Below are positions 62,701 to 64,000 of a DNA stretch of 64,000 bases, in pieces. The DNA comes from Corynebacterium falsenii (GTDB lineage: Bacteria > Actinomycetota > Actinomycetes > Mycobacteriales > Mycobacteriaceae). The position numbers and the translations under genes are program-made. Below the pieces are notes generated by a model, which worked only from the letters and a program-made list of their open reading frames with translations, did not search any database and had not been told where the DNA came from. Position 1 is the first letter of the stretch. Each line of letters opens with the position of its first letter. The DNA lies in NCBI RefSeq assembly GCF_020099275.1, contig NZ_CP083646.1:1612001-1676000 (forward strand), given 5' to 3'.

Positions 62701-63332
62701 TCGAGGAGCTGGTGGACCTCGTTGCCGTGCGCATGGACGAGGTGCAGCGGTGGGGATCGGCCAAGGATGCCCGCCACTACCTCGACGATGTGTGCACGAT
62801 GTACCGCCAGGAGCGGCGCGTGCGGCCCGGTTCCGTGGCTTTGACCAGGGAGTTCGCGATTGGTCTGCACAAGGTGAGCACGTACAAGGACGAGTATGAG
62901 GTTGCGCGGTTGGCCCTCGACGAGGGCTTCGCCACGCAGGTGGCCCGGGACTACGGCGAGGATGTCGCCGCCCGGTTGAAGGTGATGCTGCAGCCACCCT
63001 TGCTCCGCGCTATGGGTCTGAACCGCAAGATTGGTCTCGGCAAGTGGTCCGAGCCGGCGCTGCGGAGCTTGGCGAAGATGAAGCGGTTGCGCGGGACCAA
63101 GCTCGATATCTTCGGCGCCGCCGAGGTGCGGGTGCTGGAGCGCGAGTTGAAGCGTCAGTACCGGGCGGTGTTGCTGAGCCAGGCGAAGCGGATGACTAGC
63201 CAGGAGCGGTTGGCCGAGTTGACCGAGCTGGCGGCGGCTGCCGATGGTGTGCGCGGTTTCGAGGAGAAGAAGCTCAGCAGCGGGCGCGAGATGCTGGCGA
63301 AGCTGGGTGCCGCTGGCGGCGTGGCGGTGTAG
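59751..63332 (+). CDS. Fused indolepyruvate ferredoxin oxidoreductase (IorAB-like)
   Basis: A 1193-residue single-chain 2-oxoacid:ferredoxin oxidoreductase. Pyrimidine-binding and alpha-type domains lie at about 50-430, and a TPP-binding region starts with HFCSGCPHNAST (C443). An 8-Cys ferredoxin-like segment spans about 645-695 (C651, C654, C657, C663, then C684 and others). The gamma-type domain follows at about 730-920 (ISGVGGTGVLTLAAVIATAA), then a C-terminal DUF6537-like region. It should oxidatively decarboxylate aryl or branched 2-oxoacids from amino-acid transamination to acyl-CoA, reducing ferredoxin. The start at ATG 59751 follows AAGGACAGG; an in-frame GTG at 59727 is less likely. 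The divergent Lrp regulator fits this role. Confidence 0.92.
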   Translation: MTSTIIPASNSSSAGDPADRSADRGTTAERTTGPTSPTVSSTVIDDRYIADRGSVHLTGIQALVRMIRDRAIADRARGLNTASFVSGYEGSPLGGYDLELAKRSKILGEHTIVHKPAVNEELGATAVAGSQLTAGATLNDGIDGVVGYWYGKAPGLDRSADAIRHANVTGASGYGGAVAIVGDDPTAKSSTVPSNSSRLIADLGMPMLVPADSADILSLGTHAAWMSRYSGLWVALRVTTPVADGSSTVTLDGPLVAPDVANDKHQPDARLLGQRLLDLDRTRTGVRLQRAMDYARKHHLNRLTHGSGEDTVGIICAGNTALEMEEALRTLAPNGSAPSKVRVLRLGMTWPLDPRELNKFATGLETVIVAEELGNHLFETVKTTLYDCENRPALRHISPINGTATQRLGSELSKLGIEVTLPQREPQRIALPLSVESRVPHFCSGCPHNASTRTTPDTLVGAGIGCHAMVMLMDPQRVGTILGTAQMGGEGNHWLGMSPFIKEKHFVQNMGDGTFLHSGSLALRALVAANANVTVKLLHNGTVAMTGGQDPVGQPSLAGLVDMVQAENPARIVVTTDDVARTKKILREVRGGGVEVIDRDQLAEIQKDLATTEGVTVLIHDQHCAAEKRRAISRGKTQRSATRVIINERICEGCGDCGEKSGCLSVQPVDTQFGRKTRIDQSTCNSDFTCLKGDCPAFTTVELHDTSSAAHREVPTLSTEDLPPVTLPELTSAQSWNVRISGVGGTGVLTLAAVIATAAQLDGRYVRGNDMTGLAQKGGSVVSDVRIAATPTDEPGAVPAAGADLVIAMDGITAAESATTSTISAERTTAVLSSADTPTGVMCTDVKASRPGGVEIAGTLGKHARRAVITDAIRLAQAIFGETTYQTMILLGVSVQAGALPVSAEAIEQALEANGRKVAENIQAFRWGRALVATPELVDGVVSSTPEVGSDLEIVAREDTVATVTAALESEHRPAGATADVAGFEELVDLVAVRMDEVQRWGSAKDARHYLDDVCTMYRQERRVRPGSVALTREFAIGLHKVSTYKDEYEVARLALDEGFATQVARDYGEDVAARLKVMLQPPLLRAMGLNRKIGLGKWSEPALRSLAKMKRLRGTKLDIFGAAEVRVLERELKRQYRAVLLSQAKRMTSQERLAELTELAAAADGVRGFEEKKLSSGREMLAKLGAAGGVAV

Positions 63333-63392
63333 TGACGGTGTGGCGGTGGAGTGAGCGACACGCCCCGGGCAAATCCGGCGAATTTTCAATAT

Positions 63393-63406
63393 AGACCAAG
63401 CGGTCT
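63393..63406. promoter_or_regulatory. TetR-type operator over the promoter of the right-edge gene
   Basis: AGACCAAGCGGTCT has perfect 5-bp arms (AGACC/GGTCT) and resembles operators of TetR-family repressors. It lies just upstream of TAAGTT (63409-63414), which ends 7 nt before the GTG start at 63422, so a bound repressor would block RNA polymerase. Confidence 0.55.
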
Positions 63407-63421
63407 GCTAAGTTGGTTTGT

Positions 63422-64000
63422 GTGAGCTTCGTACTATTGTGCCCCCGCCGCGGGGATGACGTATTGGCAGCGGAGTACGACGACTTCCTGCACTTCAGCG
63501 GCCTAGCCCCTGAGGAGCTAGATCAGCGGCCGCTGTCCACGCCCGACGCCGAGATCGGTTCTTTCGACGGCGTCAAGGGCGTGTTCATCGGCGGCTCACC
63601 GTTCACCATCACCCAGCCCGTTGACCCCGAATGGCAGGATGCGGTGACTCGCCGGCTCGTTGATTTCGTCGCCTCGCAAGTCGACGGTGGAATCCCCGTG
63701 TTTAGCACCTGCTACGGAGCGTCGATGCTGGCCCACCACTTGGGTGGACGGGTGGATACCACCTTCTCCGAAAGCGCGAGTGTGAGCACCATGTCGCTGA
63801 CGGACGAGGGGCGGGTCGATGAGCTCACCCGGGATCTGCCGGAGATCAGCAAGGTGATGACGGGGCACAAGGATTCAGTTGTGGAGTTGCCGGCGGGAGC
63901 AACGCTGCTGGCCACCGGCCCGACGTGCCCGGTGCAGGTCTACCGGCTGGGCCAGACCGTGTGGGTGACCCAATTCCACCCAGAGATGGATGGCGAACGC
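63422..64000 (+). CDS. Class I glutamine amidotransferase-like protein (3' truncated by window edge)
   Basis: The first 193 residues of a GuaA-type glutamine amidotransferase; the frame is open to the right edge. The start GTG gives VSFVLLCPRRGDD. The oxyanion-region GVFIGGSPF, the nucleophile elbow FSTCYGASML and the catalytic His-Glu pair in FHPEMD are all visible, so the triad is intact. There is no synthetase domain before it, so it resembles stand-alone GMP-synthase-like amidotransferases of unknown acceptor. TAAGTT ends 7 nt before the start (leaderless pattern), and a TetR-type palindrome overlaps the promoter. Confidence 0.85.
   Translation, partial: MSFVLLCPRRGDDVLAAEYDDFLHFSGLAPEELDQRPLSTPDAEIGSFDGVKGVFIGGSPFTITQPVDPEWQDAVTRRLVDFVASQVDGGIPVFSTCYGASMLAHHLGGRVDTTFSESASVSTMSLTDEGRVDELTRDLPEISKVMTGHKDSVVELPAGATLLATGPTCPVQVYRLGQTVWVTQFHPEMDGER

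Overview
The window is high-GC chromosomal DNA from an actinobacterium of the Corynebacterium type. The evidence is gene content and order: helY-tatC-tatA-pafC-pafB-pafA-pup-dop-arc-trmI, aspA-hisG-hisE, mshC-uppP-pyrD, an NlpC/P60 protease next to acn-acnR, rbpA, and ppm1-lnt as separate genes. The Pup-ligation genes are present but no 20S proteasome genes (prcBA) lie between them, which is the corynebacterial rather than the mycobacterial arrangement. I cannot name the species. Nothing here looks like a prophage, a plasmid or a CRISPR locus; it is mostly core genome with a few accessory points.

Layout. 1-8.2 kb: the end of a secreted lipase, a flavin disulfide reductase, a MOSC protein, a CopB-type copper ATPase with a CsoR-type operator in front, the Mg2+ transporter mgtE and a YceI protein. 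8.2-15.3 kb: a zinc-ribbon protein, rbpA, the ppm1-lnt-fxsA lipoprotein/mannosylation group, a frameshifted Na+/phosphate cotransporter and a DprE2-like reductase. 15.3-28.1 kb: one long minus-strand run of RNA helicase, Tat translocase, WYL regulators, pupylation enzymes, ARC ATPase and tRNA methyltransferase. 28.1-40.2 kb: an iron-sulfur RecB-like nuclease, aspA, hisG, a HAD phosphatase fused to HisE, a thioesterase, mshC, uppP, a beta-propeller lipoprotein and pyrD. 40.2-49.4 kb: a PEBP protein, tRNA-Leu(GAG), a DUF222/HNH endonuclease (the most accessory-looking gene), a VTT membrane protein, a stomatin/NfeD pair and two divergent conserved genes. 49.4-64 kb: NlpC/P60, an Rv1476-like membrane protein, acn with its TetR repressor acnR, an ACT/UPF0210 pair, and an Lrp regulator divergent from a fused indolepyruvate ferredoxin oxidoreductase. 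A glutamine amidotransferase runs off the right edge.

Themes. Cell-envelope biogenesis (Tat, lipoprotein acylation, polyprenol phosphate recycling, peptidoglycan hydrolase), pupylation and central metabolism dominate. Many genes appear to be leaderless: a TAnnnT box ends 7-8 nt before the start codon. Short imperfect tandem duplications (about 9-34 bp units) recur in the spacers and at gene ends or linkers throughout, including the linker of the HAD-HisE fusion. The most distinctive observations are that fusion, the nptA frameshift, the overlapping bidirectional promoter at 48488-48497, and the set of operator-like palindromes (CsoR, AcnR, GlxR and TetR types).
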